Assembly: GCF_025148785.1 (NCBI RefSeq)
Contig: NZ_CP102271.1
Location: 648,001 to 712,000 of the forward strand
From: Catenibacterium mitsuokai
GTDB lineage: Bacteria > Bacillota_I > Bacilli_A > Erysipelotrichales > Coprobacillaceae
Length of the DNA: 64,000 nt
Direction of reading: 5' to 3'
Positions 42,535 to 50,999 of this stretch are shown one piece after another. Each line of letters starts with the position of its first letter. Within the stretch, counting starts at the first letter, position 1. Made by a program: the position numbers and the translations under genes. The notes beneath the pieces are model-generated. The model saw nothing but the letters and a program-made list of their open reading frames with translations, ran no database searches and had not been told where the DNA came from.

Positions 42535-43396
42535 CTATCATACCCATACATATCGCTGTGGACATGCATTAGGTAATGAATATGAAATGGTAGAAGCGGC
42601 ACTGCATGAAGGTTATCAGGAATTAGGAATGAGTTGTCATATTGCTTTACCTCATTACCGTTCTCATCTTCTTCATTCACTGACTTCTATTCGTTCATTA
42701 CAGGGATTAAAATCATGTATAGGTGCCTTCTTAAGAAATGGTCCTAAGATGCGTATGCCTTATAATGAAAAACAAGATTATCTAAATGCACTTGATTACT
42801 GTCAGAAGCATTTCCATTATATAAAGATATATAAGGGATTTGAGGCGGAATACTTTGAAGACTATCTAGATTATTATCAGAGTCTATTAGACTCCGGAGA
42901 AGTCGATTATTTAATTCTAGGACATCATTTTCATAAGCATAGTATTCATGACTGTTACTATGGTAGAAAGAATCTTAAGAAGAAAGATCTGCTGCATTAT
43001 GCTGAAGAATTAGAAAAAGCAATGGATACAGGACTTTTTTCCTATGTAGCACATCCAGATCTCTTTTTAATGGGATATGGAAAAATAGATGATGTCAGCA
43101 AAGAAGTCATCTTACGTATATGTAAGAAGGCCAAAGCAACTAACACACCTCTAGAACTTAATGCAGGAGGCGTACGTAAGGGTAAAGTGAAGATGAATGG
43201 GAAGGACGTCTATCCTTATGCCAATGCCTATTTCTTCCAGATTGCCTCAATGATAGGCAATGATATTATTCTTGGATTAGATGCTCATTCACCAGATCAG
43301 CTCAGCTACGAGATGTATCATTATCTAGAAAAGTTGGCTGAAGAATATCATCTTCACGTTCTTAATCACATTGAATTCAAGAAAGGAAAACAATAG
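42518..43396 (+). CDS. PHP-domain phosphatase, histidinol-phosphatase-like
   Basis: This 292-residue protein has the PHP metal motifs: HTHTYRCGH at the start, MSCHI, a Glu in GFEAEYF, LGHHFH, AHPDLF and a C-terminal GLDAHSP. This fits the HisK-type histidinol phosphatase family, but no histidine biosynthesis genes are in the window, so another phosphoester may be the substrate. It overlaps truA and ends in a terminator before the rplM promoter. Its insertion between truA and rplM is unusual for this conserved block. Confidence 0.82.
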   Translation: MKKMINYHTHTYRCGHALGNEYEMVEAALHEGYQELGMSCHIALPHYRSHLLHSLTSIRSLQGLKSCIGAFLRNGPKMRMPYNEKQDYLNALDYCQKHFHYIKIYKGFEAEYFEDYLDYYQSLLDSGEVDYLILGHHFHKHSIHDCYYGRKNLKKKDLLHYAEELEKAMDTGLFSYVAHPDLFLMGYGKIDDVSKEVILRICKKAKATNTPLELNAGGVRKGKVKMNGKDVYPYANAYFFQIASMIGNDIILGLDAHSPDQLSYEMYHYLEKLAEEYHLHVLNHIEFKKGKQ

Positions 43397-43422
43397 AAAA
43401 ATTCAAGAGAATTTTTCTTTTA
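43395..43422 (+). terminator. Terminator after the PHP-domain gene
   Basis: AGAAAAATTC (43395-43404) pairs with GAATTTTTCT (43409-43418), followed by T residues. The stem overlaps the stop codon. Confidence 0.7.
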
Positions 43423-43426
43423 ATCA

Positions 43427-43454
43427 TTGACAAAAGTGCGTGTGTTGCTATAAT
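43427..43454 (+). promoter_or_regulatory. Promoter of rplM-rpsI
   Basis: Consensus TTGACA (43427-43432) and TATAAT (43449-43454) with a 16-bp spacer. Confidence 0.85.
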
Positions 43455-43460
43455 AAGATT

Positions 43461-43605
43461 GTTCTGTTCAAGGGGTATTATACCTTGATACAAGAATGCA
43501 TGAGTTTGTTTGTTCAGGAAACAGTCTGACCCTTATCAACGGACAATACGTTTCCCTGGATAAAATCATTTTAAAAAGACCCCGGTAAGGTTATTTTAAA
43601 AGGAG
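43461..43605 (+). promoter_or_regulatory. Structured 5' leader of rplM (L13 leader type)
   Basis: About 150 nt of leader precede rplM. It contains the hairpin TCAAGG/CCTTGA around 43469-43490 and a GGAAAC/GTTTCC pair (about 43518-43556). L13 leaders that bind ribosomal protein are known in Bacilli. I assign this one by position only. Confidence 0.45.
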
Positions 43606-43613
43606 AAAAAAGA

Positions 43614-44048
43614 ATGAGACAAACAACAATGGCTAAAGAAGCCACAATTGAAAGAAAATGGTATGTTGTAGATGCAACTGGTCTTACATTAGGTCGTTTA
43701 GCATCTCAGGTTGCTACAGTATTAAGAGGTAAGAACAAGCCTACTTATACTCCACATGTAGACACTGGTGACTATGTAGTTATCATCAATGCAGAAAAAG
43801 TAGTAATGACAGGTAAGAAGTTAGACAAGGTGAAGTACTATCACCATTCTGGATTCTTAGGTGGTTTAAAAGTTAAAACTGCTAGACAGTTCCAGGAACA
43901 GAATCCAACTGGATTCGTAGAAACTGCCATCAAAGGTATGCTTCCACACAACACTCTTGGCAGACAGCAGGCTAAGAAATTATTTGTTTATGCTGGTAGT
44001 GAACATCCACATGCTGCTCAGAAACCAGTAGAATTAAAGTTAAAGTAG
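43614..44048 (+). CDS. rplM: 50S ribosomal protein L13
   Basis: L13 is an early-assembly 50S protein. The 144-residue product begins [20 protein letters not shown], in the extended form common in Bacilli, and contains the segments [20 protein letters not shown] and [18 protein letters not shown] precedes ATG 43614. rpsI follows after 12 nt. Confidence 0.98.
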   Translation: MRQTTMAKEATIERKWYVVDATGLTLGRLASQVATVLRGKNKPTYTPHVDTGDYVVIINAEKVVMTGKKLDKVKYYHHSGFLGGLKVKTARQFQEQNPTGFVETAIKGMLPHNTLGRQQAKKLFVYAGSEHPHAAQKPVELKLK

Positions 44049-44060
44049 GAGGAAGAATAA

Positions 44061-44453
44061 ATGGCAAACGTACAGTACAGAGGAACAGGTCGTAGAAAAT
44101 CTTCAGTAGCTCGTGTTATCTTAACACCAGGTACTGGTAAATGCGAAATCAACGGTAAGGCTGCTAAGGAATACCTTCCTTCAGACGTATTATTAATGAT
44201 CGTTGACCAGCCATTAGAATTAACTGGTACAAAGGATAAGTTCGATGTAAAAGTTAATGTTAATGGTGGAGGTATCTCAGGTCAGGCTGGTGCTATCCGT
44301 CATGGTATCGCAAGAGCTTTACTTGAAGCTGGTTCTGATTACAGACCAACATTAAAGGCTGCTGGCTTATTAACTCGTGATTCAAGAGTTAAAGAACGTA
44401 AGAAATACGGTCTTAAAAAAGCAAGACGTGCTCCACAGTTCTCAAAGAGATAA
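44061..44453 (+). CDS. rpsI: 30S ribosomal protein S9
   Basis: S9 reaches the P-site tRNA with its C-terminal tail. The 130-residue product has [35 protein letters not shown] and the usual end [19 protein letters not shown] is at the rplM stop. A terminator follows. Confidence 0.98.
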   Translation: MANVQYRGTGRRKSSVARVILTPGTGKCEINGKAAKEYLPSDVLLMIVDQPLELTGTKDKFDVKVNVNGGGISGQAGAIRHGIARALLEAGSDYRPTLKAAGLLTRDSRVKERKKYGLKKARRAPQFSKR

Positions 44454-44487
44454 TATTATTTATCACTTATTACAAGAGACATTCAAG

Positions 44488-44508
44488 AACTCCCTTTTGG
44501 GAGTTTTT
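44488..44508 (+). terminator. Terminator after rpsI
   Basis: AACTCCC (44488-44494) pairs with GGGAGTT (44499-44505) and runs into T residues. The region from here to 44720 holds another bulged hairpin (GAGCC/GGGCTC near 44525-44541) and no gene. Confidence 0.8.
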
Positions 44509-44720
44509 GTTTTACTTTAAAATGAGCCTTATAATGGGCTCTATTTTAATTACATATTAGTATAATATTTATTTAGGAAGTAAATATAGATTGTTAGAAT
44601 AGAGTTTGTTGTCGTGAATTATTTGGAAATTGTCAGACACCATCTAGCAAATTAAATCAGAGTCATTACTATGTATATATACAACGAATCATATAAGATG
44701 CTTCTCAGATAAAAAGGTAG

Positions 44721-44749
44721 TTTACATCTCTTTCCTAAATCGCTACAAT
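44721..44749 (+). promoter_or_regulatory. Promoter of the TSUP permease gene
   Basis: TTTACA (44721-44726), a 17-bp spacer and TACAAT (44744-44749). A small GAGGT/ACCTC hairpin follows in the leader. Confidence 0.65.
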
Positions 44750-44799
44750 AGGAAATCGAGGTATTTACCTCTTATATCTTATGTAAAGGAAAAGGGAAA

Positions 44800-45546
44800 A
44801 TGGGGATTTATTTCATTGTATGTCCGTTAGTATTTCTAGCGGGCTTTGTAGATTCAATTGCAGGTGGTGGAGGTCTGATTTCACTTCCAGCCTATATGTT
44901 TGCAGGAATACCAGTACATGCTGCAATTGCGACAAATAAGCTGTCATCATCAACAGGCACAGTTGTATCGACTGCAAGACTTATTAAGAATAAAAAAGTA
45001 GATTGGGGATTTGTACCAGGAACAGTTATTGGCGCACTCATTGGTTCTGTCGCAGGCGCAAATCTTACACTCATTATGAGTGATCATATTCTAAAGATGG
45101 TACTAGTTGTTCTTTTACCAGTTGTCGCAATCTGTGTATTAAAAGATAAGAACATGGATGTAGAAGTTCCAGTGGGAATGACAAAGACTAAACAATATTT
45201 GATTGCGATTGCATGCTCATTTGTGATTGGCTGCTATGATGGATTCTATGGTCCAGGAACAGGCACATTCTTATTACTTGTATTTACTAAGTTTGCGAAG
45301 ATGCCAATAGATAAGGCGACAGGAAATGTAAAGGTAGTAAATCTATCTTCCAACATTTCAGCATTAGTTACATTTATCTTAGCAGGAAAGATCCTATGGG
45401 GATTAGGACTTGCTGCTTCATGCTTTAGTATTGCAGGACATTATGTAGGTGCTGGAATGGTTGTGAATAACGGTTCTAAGATTATTAAACCAGTCATTCC
45501 AATTGTATTAGTATTATTAATGATTAAAGTTGTATCAGGAATATAG
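44800..45546 (+). CDS. TSUP-family (TauE/SafE) membrane permease
   Basis: This predicted transporter has 248 residues and about eight membrane segments. The N-terminal half shows the family pattern GFVDSIAGGGGLISLPA and the second half the matching CYDGFYGPGTGTFL. TSUP proteins move sulfite, sulfoacetate or other organic anions, and this member's substrate is unknown. GGAAAAGGGAAA precedes ATG 44800. It is monocistronic, with a terminator-like inverted repeat after it. Confidence 0.88.
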   Translation: MGIYFIVCPLVFLAGFVDSIAGGGGLISLPAYMFAGIPVHAAIATNKLSSSTGTVVSTARLIKNKKVDWGFVPGTVIGALIGSVAGANLTLIMSDHILKMVLVVLLPVVAICVLKDKNMDVEVPVGMTKTKQYLIAIACSFVIGCYDGFYGPGTGTFLLLVFTKFAKMPIDKATGNVKVVNLSSNISALVTFILAGKILWGLGLAASCFSIAGHYVGAGMVVNNGSKIIKPVIPIVLVLLMIKVVSGI

Positions 45547-45551
45547 TGTGA

Positions 45552-45592
45552 AAAGGACTGAACCCAATAATGGATTCAGTCCTTTATATATG
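45552..45592 (+). terminator. Terminator-like hairpin after the TSUP gene
   Basis: AAAGGACTGAA (45552-45562) pairs with TTCAGTCCTTT (45575-45585). The T-tract behind it is weak. Confidence 0.55.
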
Positions 45593-45610
45593 TTTTCTTA
45601 TTGAACATTA

Positions 45611-45680
45611 TTTACTTTAATAGAAAAATAAGGTAATATATGTTTACGTTGTGAGAGGACCTGCGCGCCTCTCATTTTTT
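45611..45680 (+). other. Isolated promoter-like and terminator-like sequence, no ORF
   Basis: TTTACT (45611-45616), a 17-bp spacer and TAATAT (45634-45639) are followed within 15 nt by a perfect hairpin TGAGAGG/CCTCTCA (45652-45674) with six T residues. Any transcript would be only about 35 nt long, so this may be a tiny RNA or just a terminator with a chance promoter. Confidence 0.35.
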
Positions 45681-45752
45681 ATTTCTAAAAATAATGTATG
45701 AAATAGTTGAATTGATATTTTGCAAGGTAAATGCGAGGTGTTGCGAGGTTAT

Positions 45753-45779
45753 AAAAAAAAGAAGGATTTACATCCTTCT
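45753..45779 (-). terminator. Terminator of the polyamine operon
   Basis: GAAGGAT/ATCCTTC (45761-45767 with 45772-45778) is followed on the minus strand by eight T residues. Confidence 0.88.
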
Positions 45780-45787
45780 CAAATAGT

Positions 45788-46663
45788 TTATTTCTTTGTC
45801 ATTACGATATAAGTCTCAGGACGTCTATCTCTGAACAATCCCCAAGATAAACGTTCCTCTTTCAATACATCTAAATCAAACTCTCCATAAAGTATTGTCT
45901 CTTCCTGTTTTGCTGAGACAATAATATCTCCTGTTGCATCCGCAATAAAAGAACAACCATAAAAATCTAAAGAAGAAGATTGTCCGGCATTTTCTTTACA
46001 AGGTTCAACTGTTTCTACTCCAATACGATTTGCAGCCACTACAGGCATTAAATTAGCGGCTGCATGACCCTGCATCACACGTCTCCAATGACCACTGCTA
46101 TTAACATCTAGAATAGGTTCACTACCAATGGCAGTAGGGTAGAGTAACATCTCTGCACCCTGTACAGCCATACATCTGGCTGTTTCAGGAAACCATTGAT
46201 CCCAGCAGATGCCTACACCAATACAACCAAAACGTGTATCAAATACTTTAAAACTAGTGTCACCAGGAGTGAAATAGAACTTCTCCTGATAAAAATGATC
46301 ATCAGGAATATGTGTTTTTCTATAAATACCTAACACACTTCCATCGGCATCAATCATTGCTACAGTATTAAAGAGACGATCTATATCTCTTTCATAGAAG
46401 CTCACAGGAATGACTACACCTAATTCCTTTGCGACTTCTTTAAAACGATTCACGGCAGGATTTTTTTCAAGAGGTAATGCATAATCATAATAGTCATAGC
46501 GTTTCTCCTGACAGAAATACTGACGTTCAAATAATTCAGGAAGCAGAATGATATTGGCATCATTGTCTGCTGCCTCTCTTACCATCTTTTCTGCTTTATT
46601 AATATTTTCTTGTACATCTTTACTGCATGAAAACTGTAATGCAGCAACTTTGACTTGTCTCAT
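45788..46663 (-). CDS. aguB: N-carbamoylputrescine amidase
   Basis: This enzyme hydrolyses N-carbamoylputrescine to putrescine, CO2 and ammonia in the cytoplasm. The 291-residue protein belongs to the nitrilase/CN-hydrolase family, with Glu in LLPELFE, Lys in YRKTHIPDDHFYQEKFYF and Cys in GVGICWDQWFPE as the catalytic triad. It is the last gene of the minus-strand polyamine operon, 9 nt after aguA, with AGGAGG overlapping that stop. The aguA partnership makes the substrate assignment firm. Confidence 0.94.
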   Translation of the reverse strand: MRQVKVAALQFSCSKDVQENINKAEKMVREAADNDANIILLPELFERQYFCQEKRYDYYDYALPLEKNPAVNRFKEVAKELGVVIPVSFYERDIDRLFNTVAMIDADGSVLGIYRKTHIPDDHFYQEKFYFTPGDTSFKVFDTRFGCIGVGICWDQWFPETARCMAVQGAEMLLYPTAIGSEPILDVNSSGHWRRVMQGHAAANLMPVVAANRIGVETVEPCKENAGQSSSLDFYGCSFIADATGDIIVSAKQEETILYGEFDLDVLKEERLSWGLFRDRRPETYIVMTKK

Positions 46664-46672
46664 ATAAACCTC

Positions 46673-47773
46673 CTACTTTGCAGGAATCTGCTGTGTAATA
46701 CAATGGATATTCCCTCCACCAGTTAAAATAACACGTGCTTCAATAGGAATAATGTCACGTTCAGGAAAACACTCTTTTAATATTTCCACAGCTACACTGT
46801 CATGTTCATCCCCAAACTGTGGAACTAATACACAATGATTGCCAATATAGAAATTAATATAGCTTGCAGCTAAACGTTCTCCAACTTCTCTTGTATCTTC
46901 GCCCTCTTCAAACTCGTATCCCTTTAAATCTTCTTCAGTAATACATACAGGAATATGTGGAATAGGGAGTTTATGAATCTTTAACGGTCTTCCTTTTGCA
47001 TCTTTTTGACTCGATAAGATTTCATAAGCCATATGACTTCTTACATATTGTGGATCCTCTTCATCATCAGTCCATGCAAGAAGCACTTCACCAGGCTTTA
47101 CAAAACAACAGAAGTTATCTACATGTCCATTTGTTTCATCATTATAAATACCATAAGGAAGCCAGATGATCTTTTCTACATTCAAATATTGTTTCAGCTT
47201 CTCTTCAATCTCATCACGAGTCATTGTAGGATTACGTCCAGGACTTAATAAACATTCTTCAGTTGTAATTAGTGTTCCTTCACCGTCTACATGAATCGAG
47301 CCACCTTCTAAGACAAAAGGACGTGCTTCATACAAGTCATCTCCAAGATATTCACAGAGATGATTCGGAATAAGCTGATCATTTTCCCAATGGGAATATA
47401 AACCATCATAACTTCCACCCCAGGCATTAAATTCCCAGTTAATACCTCTTCTCTCACCTTTGTCATTAATCACAAAAGTAGGTCCAGTATCTCTTGCCCA
47501 TGCATCATCACTACTTGTTTCTATAATGTGAATATGAGGATGATCAAGTCTTGTGATAGCTTCGTTCATATCTTCAGAACGTACAATCATATACACGTCT
47601 TCATATGCCCCAAGAATATGTGCAATCTCTACAAATACATCTCTTGCATACTTCGCATTATAATTCCAAGAGCCAGGACGCCATGGATAAATCATCAAAC
47701 AGCCATCTTGCTTTTCAAATTCTCCAGGCATACGAAATCCATCACTAAGACAATCTGTTTTTAAAATCTTCAT
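46673..47773 (-). CDS. aguA: Agmatine deiminase
   Basis: This enzyme converts agmatine to N-carbamoylputrescine and ammonia. The 366-residue protein has the family features WARDTGPTFV, GGSIHVDGEGT and the catalytic Cys near the end in GGGNIHCITQQIP. A TTG two codons upstream is in frame, but AAAGGAG places the start at ATG 47773. It overlaps the preceding decarboxylase gene by 29 nt. With aguB and the arginine decarboxylase homologue it gives a route from arginine to putrescine. Confidence 0.94.
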   Translation of the reverse strand: MKILKTDCLSDGFRMPGEFEKQDGCLMIYPWRPGSWNYNAKYARDVFVEIAHILGAYEDVYMIVRSEDMNEAITRLDHPHIHIIETSSDDAWARDTGPTFVINDKGERRGINWEFNAWGGSYDGLYSHWENDQLIPNHLCEYLGDDLYEARPFVLEGGSIHVDGEGTLITTEECLLSPGRNPTMTRDEIEEKLKQYLNVEKIIWLPYGIYNDETNGHVDNFCCFVKPGEVLLAWTDDEEDPQYVRSHMAYEILSSQKDAKGRPLKIHKLPIPHIPVCITEEDLKGYEFEEGEDTREVGERLAASYINFYIGNHCVLVPQFGDEHDSVAVEILKECFPERDIIPIEARVILTGGGNIHCITQQIPAK

Positions 47774-48866
47774 AACCAAACTCCTTTATGATGCGACACT
47801 CCCCATTTTGATCCATAACTGCAATAGAAGGGAGGGGAATCCCATTAAATGTATTTGTCTTGACCATGGAATAAATAGCCATATCCTCAAAATAAAGCTT
47901 ATCTCCAATCTTTATTTCATGATCAAATGAATATTCGCCAATCACATCACCAGCTAGACATGTATTACAAGAAAGGCGATATGTATAGGCGAGTTCATTT
48001 GGTAATCCACTTTCTTTGAGTGGGGGACGATAAGGCATCTCTAATACATCGGGCATGTGACAGGCAGCAGAGGTATCAAGAATCAGAATCTTTCCATTAT
48101 TCTCTACAATATCCAATACTTCAGTCACGTTATATCCCGCATTTAAGGCAACAGCTTCACCAGGCTCTAAATAAACCTGTAAATCATAAGTCTCCTGCAT
48201 ATGATTAATACATTGAATCAATCGTTCAACATCATAATCATCTCTTGTAATATGATGTCCTCCACCCATATTCAGCCATTTCATTTGTGGAAGCCATTTA
48301 GAGAACTTCTCTTCCACAGCCTTCAATGTAGTTTCTAAATCATCAGAATTCTGTTCACATAGCGTATGGAAATGAAGTCCATCCACCATTTCTGCAATCT
48401 CATCATCAAAATCACATGCACGAATTCCCATTCTAGAACCAGGTGCACATGGATCATAAATTGCATGTCCAACCTGCGTAGAACATTCTGGATTAATACG
48501 TATACCAATAGAGGTATCTTTCACAACTTCTGCATATCTTTTAAGCTGTGCTTTAGAGTTAAATACAATATGATCACATATTTCTGCAAGTTCTTCTATA
48601 TCCTGGGAACGATAGGCAGGAGAATATACATGATTCTCCAAACCCATTTTTTCTTTCCCAAGTCTTGCTTCATAAAGACCACTTGCTGTTGTACCACTTA
48701 TATATTTTCCTATAAGTGGATATTCTTCAAAGCATGAAAAACATTTCTGAGCCAGTAATATCTTTGCACCAGTACGTTCTTCTACTTCTTTTAGTATTTC
48801 TAAATTATGTATAAGCTTTGTTTCATCAATCACAAAACAAGGCGTAGGTAATTCATTGATCTTCAT
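47745..48866 (-). CDS. nspC: Carboxynorspermidine/carboxyspermidine decarboxylase
   Basis: This enzyme decarboxylates carboxyspermidine to spermidine (or the nor-forms). The 373-residue protein is a fold-III PLP enzyme related to diaminopimelate decarboxylase, with the PLP Lys in ILLAQKCFS near residue 42, HFHTLCEQ, LNMGGGHH and LEPGEAV. It starts 4 nt after the dehydrogenase stop and overlaps aguA. Neighbouring genes support a role in the alternative spermidine route. Confidence 0.92.
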   Translation of the reverse strand: MKINELPTPCFVIDETKLIHNLEILKEVEERTGAKILLAQKCFSCFEEYPLIGKYISGTTASGLYEARLGKEKMGLENHVYSPAYRSQDIEELAEICDHIVFNSKAQLKRYAEVVKDTSIGIRINPECSTQVGHAIYDPCAPGSRMGIRACDFDDEIAEMVDGLHFHTLCEQNSDDLETTLKAVEEKFSKWLPQMKWLNMGGGHHITRDDYDVERLIQCINHMQETYDLQVYLEPGEAVALNAGYNVTEVLDIVENNGKILILDTSAACHMPDVLEMPYRPPLKESGLPNELAYTYRLSCNTCLAGDVIGEYSFDHEIKIGDKLYFEDMAIYSMVKTNTFNGIPLPSIAVMDQNGECRIIKEFGYEDFKNRLS

Positions 48867-48870
48867 AGAA

Positions 48871-50130
48871 CTAATCCACTAAAGTAGGATTTTCTACTAC
48901 CTTCCAAGGAAGTCCCCATTTATTTAAAGCATCCATATATGGATCTGGATCAAATTCATCCGTTGTATAAACACCTGGCTTATTCCATAATCCCTGTAAT
49001 ACAAGCATAGTACCAATCATAGCAGGCACGCCTGTTGTATAAGATACTGCCTGAGAACCAACTTCCTTAAAACATTCCTGATGATCACATACATTGTAGA
49101 TATAAATACTTCTTTCCCTACCATCCTTAATACCAGTAAAGATACAACCGATATTAGTCTTACCAACAGTACGAGGACCTAAAGTAGATGGATCAGGTAA
49201 TAATTCCTTTAAGAACTGAATAGGAACAATCTGCTGTCCATTGAATTCAACAGGTGTTGTAGAAAGCATACCAACGTTCTCTAAACATTTCATATGTGTT
49301 AAATAGCTTTCCCCAAATGTCATAAAGAAACGAATTCTTTTTACTTCAGGCATATTCTTACCTAATGCTTCAATTTCTTCATGATGAAGAAGATACATAT
49401 CCTTTTCTCCTACTTCATCAAAGTTATATTCTCTCTTAATTGACATAGCTGGAATTTCTACCCATTTTCCATCTTCCCAGTAAGAACCTGGTGCAGATAC
49501 TTCTCTTAAGTTAACTTCAGGGTTGAAGTTAGTCGCAAATGGATAACCATGATCACCACCATTACAGTCTAGAATATCAATTGTATGAATTTCATCAAAA
49601 TAATGTTTCTTTGCATAAGCGGCAAATACACTCGTCACACCTGGATCAAAACCAGTACCTAATAGACCAGTAATACCTGCTTCCTTAAAACGGTCCATAT
49701 AAGCCCACTGCCAAGAGTAATCAAAATAAGCAGAGAATCCCAATTCTTCACATCTCTTTTCATAAATAGCACGCCACTTAGGATCATTTGTATCTTCAGC
49801 TTCATAGTTTGCTGTATCGATATATGGTACCTTACAAGCCAAACATGCATCCATAATAGTTAGATCCTGATAAGGTAACGCAAGATTTAATACAGCATCT
49901 GGCTGATACTCTTTAATAAGTGCAATCACTTCATCAGTATTATCTGCATCTACCTGTGCAGTTGTAATTTTTGTGCTAGTCTTGTCCTTTAATTCTTCAG
50001 CAAGCTTTTCACATTTACTCACTGTTCTACTCGCAATCATAATTTCTTCAAATACAACACTGTTCTGACAACATTTGTGGATGGCAACTGAAGCAACTCC
50101 TCCACAACCAATAATTAAAACTCTACTCAT
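48871..50130 (-). CDS. Carboxy(nor)spermidine dehydrogenase (saccharopine dehydrogenase-like)
   Basis: This enzyme condenses putrescine (or diaminopropane) with aspartate semialdehyde using NADPH to make carboxyspermidine. The 419-residue protein has an N-terminal nucleotide-binding motif VLIIGCGGVAS and a saccharopine dehydrogenase-type C-terminal half with GTGFDPGVTSVFA and DCNGGDHGYPFATNF. It overlaps speE by 4 nt and is followed by the matching decarboxylase, the usual gene pair of the aspartate-semialdehyde route to spermidine. Confidence 0.92.
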   Translation of the reverse strand: MSRVLIIGCGGVASVAIHKCCQNSVVFEEIMIASRTVSKCEKLAEELKDKTSTKITTAQVDADNTDEVIALIKEYQPDAVLNLALPYQDLTIMDACLACKVPYIDTANYEAEDTNDPKWRAIYEKRCEELGFSAYFDYSWQWAYMDRFKEAGITGLLGTGFDPGVTSVFAAYAKKHYFDEIHTIDILDCNGGDHGYPFATNFNPEVNLREVSAPGSYWEDGKWVEIPAMSIKREYNFDEVGEKDMYLLHHEEIEALGKNMPEVKRIRFFMTFGESYLTHMKCLENVGMLSTTPVEFNGQQIVPIQFLKELLPDPSTLGPRTVGKTNIGCIFTGIKDGRERSIYIYNVCDHQECFKEVGSQAVSYTTGVPAMIGTMLVLQGLWNKPGVYTTDEFDPDPYMDALNKWGLPWKVVENPTLVD

Positions 50131-50990
50131 CTTTCTTCCTCCTGTTCTAATAAATCTTCTACATACTTAGGTAACATAAATGCTCCTGTATGAAGATTAG
50201 TAGTGTAATATTCTGTATGTATCTTTCTTTTTTTCCACTCAAGTGGTTTAAAATCTGTAAGTGGATGATATTTCTTTGATGCAAAACCAAATAGCCAATA
50301 TCCTGATGGACTTGTAGGAATATGTGCCTGATATACTCTACTTATTGGGAATGTATGGAATACTTTTTTATGCATCGTTCTGCAGGCTTCTTCATCTTCA
50401 TCATAGAAGGGACTTCCATGCTGGTAAACCAGTATGCCGTTTTCTTTAAGTGCCTTAAAGCAGTTTCCATAAAATTCTCTTGTAAATAACCCTTCACTTG
50501 CACCAAAAGGGTCAGTCGCATCATTAATAATCAGGTCATACATATCCTTCTTGGAGCGTAAGAACCTTAATGCATCTGAATTATAAATATGAACTCTATC
50601 ATCATCTAATCCAGCTGCTGTTTGTGGAAAATATTCCTTACATACATCCACAAACATGTCATCCTGTTCCACTATATCAATACGTTCAATATTGTCATAC
50701 TGTAACAACTCCATTGAAACACCACCATCGCCACCACCGACAATCAGGACGTTTCTCACATCAGGATGAACGGACATAGGTACATGAACAACCATTTCAT
50801 TGTAGATAAAACAATCTTGTTCCGAAAATATAACACTCCCATTAAGTGTTAGGAACTTTCCAAACTCTGGTGACTGAAATACATCAATTCTCTGATAATC
50901 ACTCTCACCTGAGAATAACTGTTTTTCAACACGGATATCGAACTTCACATGAGGTGAGTGAAGTTCTGAAAACCAAAATTCCATCTTCAT
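50127..50990 (-). CDS. speE: Spermidine synthase family aminopropyltransferase
   Basis: This is a 287-residue aminopropyltransferase with the AdoMet-type fold: N-terminal beta region, GGGDGGVSMELL nucleotide motif, the acidic VEQDDMF, and NDATDPFGASEGLFT containing the active-site Asp. Classical SpeE needs decarboxylated S-adenosylmethionine from SpeD, and no speD is in this window. It is embedded in a cluster that already encodes the carboxyspermidine route, so it may be redundant, make a different polyamine or rely on a distant speD. AAGGGAG precedes ATG 50990. Confidence 0.9.
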   Translation of the reverse strand: MKMEFWFSELHSPHVKFDIRVEKQLFSGESDYQRIDVFQSPEFGKFLTLNGSVIFSEQDCFIYNEMVVHVPMSVHPDVRNVLIVGGGDGGVSMELLQYDNIERIDIVEQDDMFVDVCKEYFPQTAAGLDDDRVHIYNSDALRFLRSKKDMYDLIINDATDPFGASEGLFTREFYGNCFKALKENGILVYQHGSPFYDEDEEACRTMHKKVFHTFPISRVYQAHIPTSPSGYWLFGFASKKYHPLTDFKPLEWKKRKIHTEYYTTNLHTGAFMLPKYVEDLLEQEEER

Positions 50991-50999
50991 TTATCTCCC

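Noticed and set aside
44509-44720. Riboswitch or small gene between rpsI and the TSUP permease
   Set aside because: A bulged hairpin exists, but it lies upstream of the likely TSUP promoter, and there is no ORF or terminator/antiterminator pair.
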